Shown here one piece after another: positions 22,156 to 34,612 of a stretch of DNA of 64,000 nucleotides. Under the pieces are notes generated by a model that was not told the DNA's origin, did not search any database, and was given only the letters and a program-made list of their open reading frames with translations. Each line of letters starts with the position of its first letter. Position 1 is the stretch's first letter. Source of the stretch: Wolfiporia cocos (lineage: Eukaryota > Basidiomycota > Agaricomycetes > Polyporales > Phaeolaceae); the NCBI GenBank assembly GCA_029448655.1, contig JACCLO010000013.1:124001-188000 (forward strand), written 5' to 3'. The position numbers and the translations under genes were made by a program.

Positions 22156-25113
22156 ACAGGATGGGAATGCTTCCTAATTGAGGAGCAAAGTCTACTGGCG
22201 ACTTGAAGGTGATACCGACCCTGTTCGTACTTGTGGCAAGCCGTGGCGGTGCCATCTCGACTTGCTCGTCTCAAGGTCTCAAGTAGTATAGTGAGCACGT
22301 GCTTTGCCGCAGATGTTGTGGCCATCATGCTCCATGGCCAACGCATAGCAAAAGTTATTGCTTGAAGTAGCAATAGGCGCTACCAGAACTCAAGCGTTTA
22401 GAATAGAAGTACTGAAGCGACGCATATATGAAGAATATCAGAACATTGTACTGAGACTGAGGAGCTATTCATCAATTAGCGCGAGCCATATTTGCAACAT
22501 GTATCAACCTTGTAAAGTATGAACTTTCAGGGTGAAAATACGAGGCAAGACAACCTAATGAGCGGGAGGTTCCTGCAAGTCTTCATGTTCGCATTTCGCT
22601 GGTGTTAACCTCCAGCATTCTATTTACTGAAAAAGACATTTTGCCTTGGAAATCCTTATTCTGTGCATGTGCAAAATGATCGTAACGCGGCGTTTGCGCT
22701 ATCCCACCCTAGAACGAGCACTGCCACCGCACACGTACTACCATAACGGTTGTCTCAGACACACGGGAGCACTATAGCAGACGCTTCCATTGCTATATCC
22801 AATGCTATGTTTTACATGTGGTCCGTGGCTCCAGTATTGTTTCCGTTCGGACCGTTTACAGTGTCTGTGAGATATCTCACCCCCAGTTCAACAATCGCTC
22901 TGAAGTCATAGCCAACAGCGCAAAATATTCACCATCCGAAGTGGCCTTTACGCCATTAAACTGTAAGTACGGAAATAGCAGAAAAATGGATAGTTGAGTC
23001 GAATAGAGCACGTCCTCCCGTGAGACCACCGTGGGTTTGTAACGTGCTCCATCGCTTTGCGGCCACAGCTTGGGAGACATCAGGGAGATGCCTTCGGCAT
23101 GATTCTCCTTCCCTTCTAAGTTCCAAAGGACAGTGTTCTCCGAAACCTATCGACGTGTTAATGCCCCTTGTTTACAAATATCCACTTTGCTTTCCGGTGC
23201 TTTGGTACATATAAGGCATAATACCTGACAAACAATTTTCAAATGTGGCAGCTTCGTGATTCGGTGACTGATTCCCGACTCTGAGAGGACAGTTTTGTCA
23301 ACTCTTGTACCCAGAAGCTCATTGAACCGTTGATGGTGAAAATGTGAGAAGCTAGGATCACAGCGCTCGATGCGGAATGTGACTGATGAGACGACCTCGT
23401 AAACTAGCATTAGCGTCAGTGCCAGTGGCGCCCACTCTGATTTGTATGTGCGAGCCCTCGTATCCCGAAAAAGCACAACCGTTAATGTTGAAGACTAAGA
23501 GCTGTGGATATGTTGAACATATGAGGATGATCATGTCATTGAGTAATGCTACATTGGATAGTCCACATGCAGCACAAATACGAATCAGTAATCATTAACA
23601 TACACGCAGACTGAGGTATACCATCACCATCAGTGGTCTGATGATCATATATGTAAAGGCGCCGATTACGGTCGTATCAGAATTCCTTAATTCTCAGCGG
23701 AGCTACTGAGTGAGCTGTTCTTCGATGTATCCTAATCACTAAGCATACCGACAAGGGCTCAGGCCAAGATATTGATGACAACGCCATTTCTGGTGGTAAA
23801 GGGCTCGTCCACATACCATATGCTGTTGTGTCAATTGTGTTCTGATGCACGATTGTAATTGATAGTGACTCGCATTTTATAAGCATGCCATCGTGTCTTA
23901 CAATCCGTGCTCAATCTGTGTAAATGTCTATACACGTTACTCACTGCTATGGCAGGCAAGGAAGCGATATGCGATGGTTTTTTTCATGATTTCACAACTT
24001 TAATAGCCACAGATCCCTGAGACTGATAACCAGAATGGTGAACATGCAACCTGCATTTCGTAGGTATCTTACGTCAAGGCTTTTTCACTGTCCTTAGCTT
24101 TCTCTGTCTCACGCATTGGCATGAACAGTGTACAAGAGTCGAGCATAACATCCGGCTTCGAGCGCCTCAATCGCCTGCACACTCCCTTCATGCGTCCCAA
24201 CTACTCATCTCCTCTGCGCTTTCCTTTCTCTCCTATCACTTTCTTCTTCAATGTGTGCACAGATTTGCTCCGATCTTCTTTGATATATCATATCTGTTCA
24301 GTAGAAGGGTTAGGCTGTATGCTGGCACGCTATGATATCCGCTAGACGTTCTGACAAACGTACTATCAAATACTATCAGTAATGCACTGTCACGGAAACG
24401 GTTCTGAAGAAGACTCGGTCAGATATCACAGTAACTCTGTGTCCATGAAGCTTCGGAACCGTGCAATCTACCTACAAATACGAACAGTATTTAGTGATAG
24501 ATAGTTATGCCTTGCACGTGTTGAAAGATAAGCTACCTGCGCCTGACATTTATATCTCGTTGCGTTTACTCCGAATCTCTTATTCAATACGCGGTCTGAG
24601 TCAATTTAAGCGCGCTCTGGATCTCATAGTTGTCACTCGAGGTACCCAGAGCGGTAGATATTATATAGCCAGGCTGATTGAAAAAACGACGTCTCTAATG
24701 CTAAAGAACTAACTAGCGAGTTATCCGGACACTGCTGTCGTGTAGCGTATATATAGCTAGCTCCATTCAAATCGCATCGATCCTATGAAACAAGATTCGA
24801 TAGCTCCATTAGGACGACCTGACTAGTCATATATTTTACCCCTTGTAAGATAGTGTGCATACAAACTCATCAAATGATGACTAAGCAACGTGACGGAATC
24901 ACTGTAAAATTAATGCAAATTCTGTGCAGTACAGTCTCCGAAATCAAAAACCACAGATTTGTAGAAAATTGCATTCCGCACAATCGCTTGCGGGCGTATT
25001 TTTGATCCTTGCCTTTGCTGAATTGCCTTAGCATTTACACGGGAGGGACTACAGTCAACGCCAAAACAAGCTATTTGAAATTGTCTTATCAATATCACTC
25101 TCAGCACTCACTC
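22156..25113. other. Gene-free AT-rich stretch
   Basis: Only short frames (under 110 codons) without recognisable motifs or consistent splice structure. A minus-strand frame at 21811-22077, just to the left, is likewise not conserved in the duplicate. Nothing else is supportable. Confidence 0.45.
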
Positions 25114-25534
25114 ATGCCCAGGCGACGTCTATTCAACCTTAAAAATCTAAGGGCGCACTCAAGCTTGGAACGAGCATGTCCGGAAGATAATGATTGGGGT
25201 AAGGAGAATGTGAGTTGGACCATTAATACCGACCAATGACATTGACAGTAGTCCTAGGTTGCTCCGGCAGCTAAACAGAGACACCGGCTGCCTCAGGATA
25301 TGTTGGCAAGCTACAATCCACCCGTTTGATTGTCAAAGGCAGCAGATGTACTGTAATTTAGTTGTGCTATATAGATACTATAATCGCTTGCTGCGCTTCA
25401 TGGATGCTTACCGTCGAGGACTAGATGGACGACAGGCGGCATGGGCCAACAAAAAGTATCATGGACATCGTGTTTTGCCGGATAACATCTTGGCGAAATT
25501 CGACCACGCACACCCTCCATCGTGGCTTTGTTGA
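25114..25534 (+). pseudogene. Short remnant with features of repeated agaricomycete (possibly transposon-linked) proteins
   Basis: ATG at 25114 gives MPRRRLFNLKNLRAHSS and a GKEN segment, then a good GT-AG intron (about 25208-25256) leading to VAPAAKQRHRLPQDML and a stop. Just downstream, another frame carries RFMDAYRRGLDGRQAAW followed by KKYHGHRVLP and ends at 25534. Basic, KEN-containing N-termini and this GL-G-AAWA-KKY-GHR pattern remind me of multicopy agaricomycete proteins linked to KDZ-type transposons, but this is memory-level resemblance only. The two parts are not in one frame without further undetected introns. It could be a dead fragment. Confidence 0.3.
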
Positions 25535-25662
25535 TTGTAGGCATCAATAAGCTTTATTGAAGTATACATGCTGCTAACTGAATAGACGGTGTCGTACAGA
25601 TGGGAAGTGGCGATACGGGCAAGCGCTTGGACTAATGCGCGAAATGAGAACAGCGCTTGACC

Positions 25663-27370
25663 CCCAGTGAAAATCTGATGTATTAAAAAATATCCAAATG
25701 AATCCTCATATAACTAAATGTATCCACAAAAGTTCAATATATCAAAATGTATACAGCGCAATCGAAATGTATCCAGCAGCTCATGTGACCTGGTGAGCAG
25801 ATTGACATGTGCCAATGAGCGACAGATCTTACCATAAGGCCTCTGCGTAACGCGTTAACGTTGCGTACGCATAAGGTAGTTACATATGAAGGATCCCCAC
25901 GTAGATTGCTTCGGATCCACACGCTTATGTCGTTACACTTTCATACCGCCGCACTACTGTATACGCATCTCTCCATACCCCTACCAAAATAATCACAACT
26001 CACAATGCTTCGAGCCTCCATATCTAAAATTGATAACAAAGGAACAAGGTATATTTTTGAGGCTGCAATCAACAGTTCCCGAAGAGAGATCTGCACAAAG
26101 GTACCTACTGTGGCCATGCCAAGTTTCGAGCTCACTCGGGCAACAGAGCCATTGCATACATGTTGAGTTTTCATTTCTTATGTAAGAATACAGCAAATGC
26201 GTCTACGCCGATAACACGGTTCCCGTCCGAGTCCTTGTCTTCCTATGGCATTGTGGCGTTGTAGCCACATCCCTTTATGGCAATGCTCTTACTCTTACTC
26301 TTACCTAGTGTCACTACGTCGTCTTCCATTAATAGCTTCGTTTTAGGTTCCTTCACCTACTCTGTTGCCCCTTGAACTTTATTTTTCTCGCTACACATAA
26401 GCAGGCTTGCGGCGTGGTGCAATCTTGTTTTCTCCCTGTGTTTTTCTCATATATAGTTAGTCTCTGGGTCTTGGCGGGGCAACACCATCCCCTCCAGCTT
26501 CGAGAGGAGCCAAACCACTACATATGAATAGATGTCCACCCGTGAGTACTTGAGCCGTTATTTTTATATATTTAATTTTGTCTTGTCTACCTACATTCAG
26601 TCAGTACGTGACCGTTCCCATTGCGATTTGTAACTGCCGCGGTGAACAGACTGGTACGTGTTGAAGTTCAGGCAGTGCCTATTTCAGCTATTAATACTGC
26701 CCGGCATTCCTCTAGTTCGAATGTAATGGGATCTCAGCGAACGCGCAAGGTATGTACATTTTCGTTCCTTGACTATATACCCTGCGCGCCCCTTTTCCGT
26801 CAGGTGCGTATTGCACCACCTTCCAGTCTGGGCTCACTCCGCCACCTTCCCTTTTAGGTCGTTCCCCGCCGTGGCGACGAGACTGCACCCATGCGCCGCG
26901 CCCGCACCTCCAACAGTACATATTATCATAACTTCGAAATATACTCATTCATATAGTGCAGATGCAATACAATTCTGTGAACATGCGAAAACTGACAGTT
27001 TTCCGTAGCAGGGATTGGGGGCAGGGAGCAGGCATGAGTGGAATTGGTATATTTCTGGGGTGCATTCGGGTAGTATATGTCGATACTTTTGTGTATATTA
27101 GGCTACATCTGAATACATATCCTGATGTAGTGAGCTATACTGAGCTACATTGAAGTATATTTCTGGACCTTCTTATGCAACCTTGAAGATATACTCAGAT
27201 ATATTTGATGTTTTGAAACTTATCCGACATACATTTGGATACATCTAGTGTAGATGAGATACATTGTGTGAGCGTCTACAATGTATCCTAATGTAGTCTA
27301 TGGTTCGCGTTATATCCAAATGTATCCGATGCATCTGGATACATTTAAATACGTTGGATTCTCACTGGGA
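25663..27370. mobile_element. 1.7-kb inverted-repeat DNA element with 8-bp target duplication
   Basis: The left end, CCCAGTGAAAATCTGATG, and the reverse complement of the right end, CCCAGTGAGAATCCAACG, form imperfect terminal inverted repeats of about 35 bp. The 8-mer GCTTGACC flanks both sides (25655-25662 and 27371-27378). The ends are full of ATCCAAATGTATCC-like subterminal repeats on both strands, especially 27050-27360. No transposase frame is visible inside, so it is non-autonomous or decayed. The 8-bp duplication fits hAT-type insertion, but the superfamily is uncertain. A related left end occurs at 41834. Confidence 0.75.
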
Positions 27371-27378
27371 GCTTGACC

Positions 27379-28300
27379 GATAACTCCTACGTGATGGGCC
27401 GATTTGGAAGTGTAACGACTATGTCACGTAACAGTCACGTATTGGAACATTTGTATGAGGACTATCTTAGATCAGACAGAGAGGTCTGCAATGAACGGTC
27501 TCTTTGCTTTCATGACATTCATAATAGCGCTGATAGTGGGCGAGAGTCTCCTCGGCCTGCAAGTCCAACATATACGTCGGATTCAATCGACGCGCATGTC
27601 TGCCGCTGGTTACGCACACCCATCCTCGAGTGCAAATGCTCTCATCGCTATTCATCGCACGACTATTCTGGTTTGAACACAGTTGTCGCAGTGCCCACGC
27701 AGGGCTCCTTAGGCCGAGGCGCGACAACGGCTGGCTTACGTTGACAAGGTGATCACGATCAATACCATTGCATAAATACGTCGTACGGTCGTAAGTGTAC
27801 CGAAACATGCCGCAGGCTCCGGGGAAAATACAGACACGTAACTAGCATGCGCGCAAAATCATGCCAGCGTGGGATGCGGACAGCAGACAGAGCGCCGTCC
27901 CAGCACTCGGCGCTTGAGTGCGAGTGTTCCCCTTCGTTGCATACACGATTGCTTGTACGCACTCCTTGGCATCTCGTTACACATAGCAGAAGAGATGCGG
28001 AATGTGCCCGTGGCGCGGAATGAGGACAGCGCAACGGGAGACGGGAAGGCAATGCACAAAGCTGTTGCTGAGGCAAGGATCAACCGGAGAGGGAAGAAAG
28101 CGCGTGCAGACTTCGAGGGCCCTGCGCCTCTAGCGCGCTCGCCTAATCATTTGTCTGCGCCGAGTGACCTGGTACTTTCGAGCTCATCAGCGCACACAGC
28201 AGAAGGGTTCGTGGCGCATCTGGCGTACAGGAAGAGTCACAAGCGCGCGGTCAAGGAGTCTTGTCCAAGGGTTCGGCGATGCACGCACTATCTCGTTCAT
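27379..28300. other. Gene-free stretch
   Basis: No frame with recognisable content. The last part probably holds the 3' untranslated region of the minus-strand gene that ends at 28301. Confidence 0.45.
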
Positions 28301-29184
28301 CTACGCCTCCAGCGCCATCGCCGCCGCCGCCGCCACCGCCACCGCCACCGCAGACGTAGATGCATTCGCCGGAGGTATATACCCCACCTGGGACACGTCA
28401 CGCACGCGCGATTCGTCGAGGTAGAACGAAATGACGGGATAACAAATGAAGAACGCGAATATCGTGCCAAAGATGAATGCAACCGTGCCGATGTTGACGA
28501 TGCCGCGCCACGAAAGCGCGCACGATCTGCTTCTGCCGCCCAGGTCTGAAGAGAAGAGCCAGTCGTCCTCGTCCTCCGCCTTTTCCGACCCTGGAGCGAG
28601 GGCGAGGTCGGAACGCGGGTCGTACGCGTACGGGACAAACCGCTGCGGGGAGGCGCCCGTGAGCGGGTACGTGGAGTCGACGGGGAGCGCGAAGAGCGAG
28701 TCGTGCGATGCGCTTTCGGCGCTGACGTCGTGTCCAGAGCTCGAAACTACGTCGATATCGCCGTCAGCGTGTGCATGGTGGTCGCTGGACGAGGCGAGGC
28801 GGTAGAGAATCATCTGCGCGCCGGATGAGGGTACGGTGAGCGCATGGGTCTCCTCGGAGGTGATACGCGTAATGGATGTGGTGTTTTCCCTGTTCATGTG
28901 GTGAGATACGAAGGGGTGCGCGTTGGACGGATATGGGTGCAAGCGCGAGGAATACGGGCGCGCGTGAGGGTCTCGCGAGGGCACAAGCAGTGACGCAGAT
29001 GAGGGGATGGTGTGGATCTGAATGGAGCCCTCGAGTCCGTCATCCGAAGAGAACGGCGAGGGGCCTGTGCCTGTCAGAGGAGGGCTGAGGCGGCAGAGAA
29101 GGGACAATGCTCACCGTCGAAAGAGGATGGGTGGCCGTCGTCGAGCAAGGTAGAGTGGCCGCTACTGCTATGAAACTGGGACAT
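28301..29184 (-). CDS. Short single-pass membrane protein, Kre6/Skn1-N-terminus-like (paralogue 3)
   Basis: Two exons: 29184-29115 and 29070-28301, with a 44-nt GT-AG intron (29071-29114) at the conserved position. The product starts MSQFHSSSGHS. It contains PSPFSSDDGLEGS, the ITRITSEETHALT block, DSTYPLTGASPQRFVPYAYD, acidic EDEDDWLF, CALSWRGIVNIGTVAF and a membrane segment ending FFICYPVISFYLDE. It ends VGYIPPANASTSAVAVAV plus an Ala-rich tail. The tail aligns with the VGYVGAADASASAS tail of the 2640 gene, so the short ending predates their divergence. No glycosidase domain follows. A GCC/GCG/ACC microsatellite encodes the tail (28319-28350). Confidence 0.72.
28319..28354. repeat. Trinucleotide microsatellite inside the coding tail
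   Basis: A run of GCC units grades into CCACCG units on the plus strand. On the minus strand it codes for the alternating Ala/Val tail of the 28301-29184 product. Confidence 0.8.
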
Positions 29185-29290
29185 GGTGTGCGCAGGGTGC
29201 GGGACGGAGGGAGACAGTGCGCCCTGTGACCATGGTCCATTTTAATGATTTCAGCGCAGAGACGTAGGCGCCCATAATATCAGTGCAGTG

Positions 29291-29307
29291 CAGTGAGATC
29301 CCATCGC
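29291..29307 (-). promoter_or_regulatory. Conserved 17-bp upstream motif, copy 3
   Basis: On the minus strand it reads GATCGGCGATGGGATCT, 107 bp upstream of the ATG at 29184. Confidence 0.55.
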
Positions 29308-32300
29308 CGATCATGCAATGCCCGAGAGCCGAGTCGCATCCAGTCCGCCCTAAAATGCCCCGGTTCGCGCGCTGTCGGTTCGCGTCATCCTCGGTATATC
29401 TGTGCGCTGACCTGCTGCGACTGGCCATGGAGAATCTGCATTACGGTGGCCTATTCGAGGGCGCCGCATTGCTTGACCCGTAGGCACACGCTCACCACGC
29501 CGGCTTGGAGTCTAGCCCACTCGTGCACAGCCGTGCGCGCTCTACGGCCTCGTTTGACCGTAGCGAGATTAGCTACACGAGGAGCTGTCCCGGGCCCTCC
29601 ACTGATCACAGCATGCACTGTGCCCGTCGCGACTCTCGCCTCGCGTCGTCCATGCTTCGCATGTCCACTATCCTCTACAATGACGCAAACGCGCAGTCAG
29701 GCGGCCTATGTATATACCAAGCTTAACGCGCCCGCTCGTCCGTTTCTCCCCCGCGTCAGGTTCGTCTACCCGCTGAATGTCCTCGCCAGTGCATCGGCCG
29801 CTGCCATGGCCAGGTATATACGTTTTCCCGCAGGTATTCGAAGACGATGGTCCGCATCTGGCTCCGGACCGACACGCCACTGACTGCGCGCGTTGGTCGT
29901 GCTCGCGCGCGCACGCCTTGTGTTCGGTTCGTTAGCTCTGACATTTACGACGCCGCCGTGTGTGAACGCGCATCGATGGCGGTGCGTAGGTGCGCTGCCA
30001 CACGCACGTCAACAGATGCGTCAATGGTCACCATGGAACCTGGGCGGCGTGCCCTCCCGGGCCCGGTGCGTACTGTCGCGTGCAGCTAACGTGCGCGACG
30101 TGGGTGAGCACCTCTGCTGGTTATTGCTCGGTTCGCGAGAGCGCGTTCATGATAGACGGCATGACTCGTGCAGTTCTTCCCAGCGCGCATCCGCAAGACG
30201 AGAGACGAATAGACGTCCGAAATGGTCTGCGGTAATGCTGGTAGATACCATCTTGTGGCGCGGTGATGCGCGTCGCCGTATTCCCCCTCTTTAGACTCGA
30301 AACGGCTGCCGAGCCCACCCTCTGTGCTTGTCGTGTTGATGCGTTCACATCGTGTCATCCGGACGTATCTAGATTGTGTCGGGCGTGATGGTCTCCCTTC
30401 GTAGTGGCATCTCCGATTGTTCTGAGAAAAGGCTCGATTCATTCTGAGCAGACCAGTTGGCCGGCGCACAGCATTCTTACAAATACCAATGTGGCAGCGC
30501 TCGAAGGCCCATTATGGTCTAATATAACAATGATCGTATATCCATATCACTGCTGGGATTATGAGATAGGTTGTTCAAACATGCACACCGGGAGCGCATC
30601 CATTCTACTTAGCATTATGTGCTATCGGAATTGTCTGTGTCAATTTAGGCGTACGAACTTCGGTCTGCTTTCTCCGTTCAACGAATCTGGGCACACGACG
30701 GCGTACGACAGTATAACGTAGGGGAGGCAACGAACGTTCGCCCGTCAAGATCCCTAGATCAGGATCAGTGAGATGGGAAAGATCACAGATAGGAAAAATC
30801 GATATCATTAGGTACATGTACAATGTCTGCTATCACTGATGGGAGGGGGTTCACATGCCCGACTAGTGCTGTCTGATCACTACCGAGAAAGGCTCTGCAT
30901 GTGAAGATGTCAAGCCTGACATTTCCCATCCAAACCCGAAGTTCTCCATCTTTCCGAGGGGCATGTTTCCCCATGCCAGGCAAGTTCGGGGATTGCCTTG
31001 GCACTACGCCGACTCGGAGATTGATCGAGCTCGAGTCACCACGGCAAATGGTGCGATCTGAACATTAATCAAGCAGCCGAGATAGACTGCTGCCCCAATA
31101 TCCGCCCTACCTTGCTTCAGCGGTTCGAGTCAGAGCGTTTTCATTCTCGCACTGTATGTTCTAGGCCAACTTTTTCCGCACCTTTTGGAAGTACTGTATC
31201 CAATTTCGGACTCATCTGACATGCTCCCATCTAGCCGCAGCCTGCTCGTTCGTAGCTGACCGACTCACAGATTCTATCAAGTTGAAATCATAGCTGGGTC
31301 CCCCAGCACCTCACTGGATCGAATAGAGAGTGCAGATGGATCATCAGTGCTGTACAACAGAAACAGATTTTATCACGTACAGGGGTATCATCTCCGCACG
31401 GTGACCAGACTGAAGATATTGATACAATGCGGCATGGGTAGATGAAACAGAAAAACGAAGCTGGCTGATAATTGCCATCCAGCATTGTGAAGGCGGATAG
31501 AGACCATATCGTTCGATACTCAGTAATATCAGACGCAGAGGGTGGCTGGATGATCAGCGTGTTGCAGAAAGCAGGCTAAGATGGTAAAACCAGCAATCAC
31601 CAAGCTCAATAGAGCATGGTAGCAGTTAACACGATCTCGTAGCATGACTACTCTGATAAGTGTATGGCCACTTCTGACTGATTCTTTTCTGCACCATTCA
31701 AACATACACACAGGGCCACCTAGTCACCCCTTGACGATATCATTTCCAGATTCCTGACTGAACAATGCTCAGACCCATTTCAATAGTGTTGGAATGATGC
31801 CCCTTCTTGACGTCTCGGCTCGGGGTGTTAGTGTAAAGGATATATATAGCTTCTGTCGAGACGTACTCCGCGTCTGCGACATGTGCTGTCCTCCGGCCGT
31901 GCGAGAGCACGGGTTATTGTGCCCTTGTTATCATGGTAGTGGTCAGTAGCTCAGCCCTATAGTACCAAAGAATTGCAGGAGCAACTTATTCAGCCAATAT
32001 CATTTCTATAACTTCCATTCGCGTCGCACACCTCTCGCCAAATTGAAACCAGCACAAAGGCATCCAGGGACTCTACCAGCATCAACTGAGCGCCCCACCG
32101 CGCCGAACATTTCGAGGCTGAAACCCGACCACTCACCTCATCTCGTAGTTCGAGAGAAGTCACGATCGATGCTAACTCATCAGCGCACCCACCTACCGGA
32201 CGGCGCCAGCACCAGCTGCGCAGATATGCTACGCCGACCAGAGGCGGAACTGTAGAACCTAGATAGCCGTCAGCCTATCTCAGTAGTGAAGATGGTACAA

Positions 32301-33553
32301 CGACTTTATTGAGATACCTAGATAGCCGTCAGCCTATCTACACATCACTACATGTGCGTATGCGAGGTGACGGTGTACAGTAGGGCAGAGAACATACCTC
32401 AGTCGTGAAGATGGTACAACGACTGAGGAGAGGAGGAAACGGCGCGAGAGAGCGTACTTAAACACATCTACACGCGACGTTGACAGAACATTGACGATGA
32501 CGACATAACGTATATGGCAACGACAGGAACATCTCCGGCTCACGGGCGAGACATGCAAGCACACCGCATGTTTCTGCCTTCATATCTTCTCTGCCGCACG
32601 TACCACCGCTGCATAATATCACCACGGCATCAAACACGGTCCCCAAGCAAGACTCGTCGGAATCTGCACGAACTTCCTCGGACTCACGGATACGGACGGG
32701 CATTGCAGCAAGCGCGAAATGCGTTTTTATCAGTACGTTCAAAGAATCAAGTAGAGTATACCCAGAGGAGAGGTATCTCGGCGCCGTCGGTGACAAGTGC
32801 GCCAAATGGGTGGTCTCTCCCAGATTGTTCGCGTGCGAGCCTAGGGCAGAAGGCACGGGCCTTCTCCTCAACGATGTGTCCCGAATATCACGCTTGCTTC
32901 GCTGGCCGCGAGCAGACTCACGACCAGGACCACGCTTAGACTCTGGCATGTCAGTCGTACGCACCAATCGCACAGCAGATACACTACTCGAACGAGTCGG
33001 ACATGTTAAACCGTCTGTCATCTCTCATTCGTGATCTTAGCACAAGTTTGAATACGTACCTAGTGACGGCCAACGTATCACGCTCAAGTGGCAGGCTTTC
33101 CAATCCCCGTTCGAGATCGCTAAAGGTGCTCGCTGACTTTCCTCCGAGAGGAACGCGAGAAGTTCGCCCATCATGCGAGGAGGGGTCTGAGTTGTCGAAT
33201 ACAAATGCGTACGTAGCTATTTGTCTACCAGTAGATGCATGCCGGTACGTAGATGATTGCGAGAGCGTAGTTCTAGTCGCACGGTCCTCGCACACAAGCG
33301 AAAGCAGAACAGCGCGTCAGCGAGGCGCACGCATGCTGCTCAGCCACCAGCCACCAGCGCGTCGATCACGTGAATAATCCGGAATCCGTTGCTACTCGTC
33401 CTCGCGTCCTCGACGGCCACCTCCCTCCATTTTCTGATAAATCGGCACGCTAGGAAGCCTGCACACATGTCAGTATCAACAAAACATATGGCCGAGATGA
33501 ACCCATTTTCTGCTGCACGAAGCACCGACCCGTACCGCGCATGATGTCCATAC
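29308..33553. other. Long gene-free stretch
   Basis: GC-rich to about 30400, then AT-richer. No frame shows recognisable motifs or a consistent exon chain. It contains the short duplicated segments at 32261-32425. Confidence 0.45.
32261..32425. repeat. Short interspersed direct repeats
   Basis: TAGATAGCCGTCAGCCTATC occurs at about 32261 and 32320. GTGAAGATGGTACAACGACT occurs at about 32286 and 32405. The two kinds alternate, suggesting a small local duplication with divergence. Confidence 0.75.
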
Positions 33554-33561
33554 ATGCCAAG

Positions 33562-34252
33562 TAAGGCTCCAACCATATAATGTATATACCATGTATACAT
33601 GGTTTTATATATATACTATATACATGTATTTACATGTGGCCGAGTACATGGTATATACATGGTATATTATATGGTATATGGTTGTTGTGAATGCATTCAT
33701 ATTAGACCCTCAAATTGTTGTTTTGAATATGTACTTGAGCTAGTTATGTGTCTTACAGATTGTATGGTGCAGTGGCAATATGAGATTTGGACAATCTGGT
33801 GGCCACTGTGCAAATGCAAAGATGTTACGTCATAATTCACACACTCTGCTTACCCTCTCATTTGGCGGAAGGTAAGATCAGATTTATGTTTATGCTATAT
33901 ATTATCCCACATAGTGATTGCATCATGCATTAGACTCATGTGTGAAGTTTCCCATCATCTCACACATTGTGCACAATTTCTAAGCCATTCCAGCTACTAG
34001 TGTGGCTGTTGAATACTGAACACCAATTTTTTCCTTGCATCAGCCAAGTGCTGATACCTGTGGCAAGTTGTTGAAGGAGGAGACAATCTCCATAGCCATA
34101 TGGGCAAGGCAATGGCTATGTCAAGATGTCTGAAAAATCTACCATCTGAAAACCATGTAAACCATGTATATACTATGTATATACCATGTATATACCATAT
34201 ACCATATATTTACTGATTTCCTGTACATGTATATTATATGGTTGGAGCCTTA
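33562..34252. mobile_element. hAT-like MITE (691 bp)
   Basis: The perfect 20-bp terminal inverted repeat TAAGGCTCCAACCATATAAT occurs at both ends. The 8-bp target duplication ATGCCAAG is at 33554-33561 and 34253-34260. The interior is AT-rich, with ATGTATATACCATG-type repeats near both ends. No transposase frame. The 8-bp duplication and TA-starting ends fit the hAT superfamily. It inserted about 360 bp upstream of the first recognisable exon of the NACHT-WD40 gene. Confidence 0.9.
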
Positions 34253-34612
34253 ATGCCAAGGGTACTAACCATCAATGTGGACATGGAGTCCAGTCACGAT
34301 TTTCTGTATTACGCACCCCCAGTGACCTTGAATAGTCAGCGCATAGCCATCAGGGACACTCCGTGCCAAGTGAGTGTATCACTGGTGGCGTGATCTCTGA
34401 TGTCGGGAAGGGCTGCTAAGCTCTAGCCGCTTGTGTCCGTCGACTGTGCTTAGCAGTGCTGATCGCCTCGGTCATGACCCACCTATACTTTGAACTGCTG
34501 CCGTACTGGCCCGCATTGCGCGATGTTATGCTGCCATCCGACGAGTGCGCAACAGGCTCGTATAGTCGAGGACGTCCTGCTCGGCACACGTCTAGCACTC
34601 ACAGACAGTCAG

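Noticed and set aside
27373..27744. Plus-strand frame of 123 codons
   Set aside because: No recognisable motif, no exon chain, and it begins inside the target-site duplication of the element at 25663.
32345..32360. CACATCACTACATG resembling the right end of the hAT MITE at 50464
   Set aside because: Only about 12 bp match, with no partner end and no target duplication.
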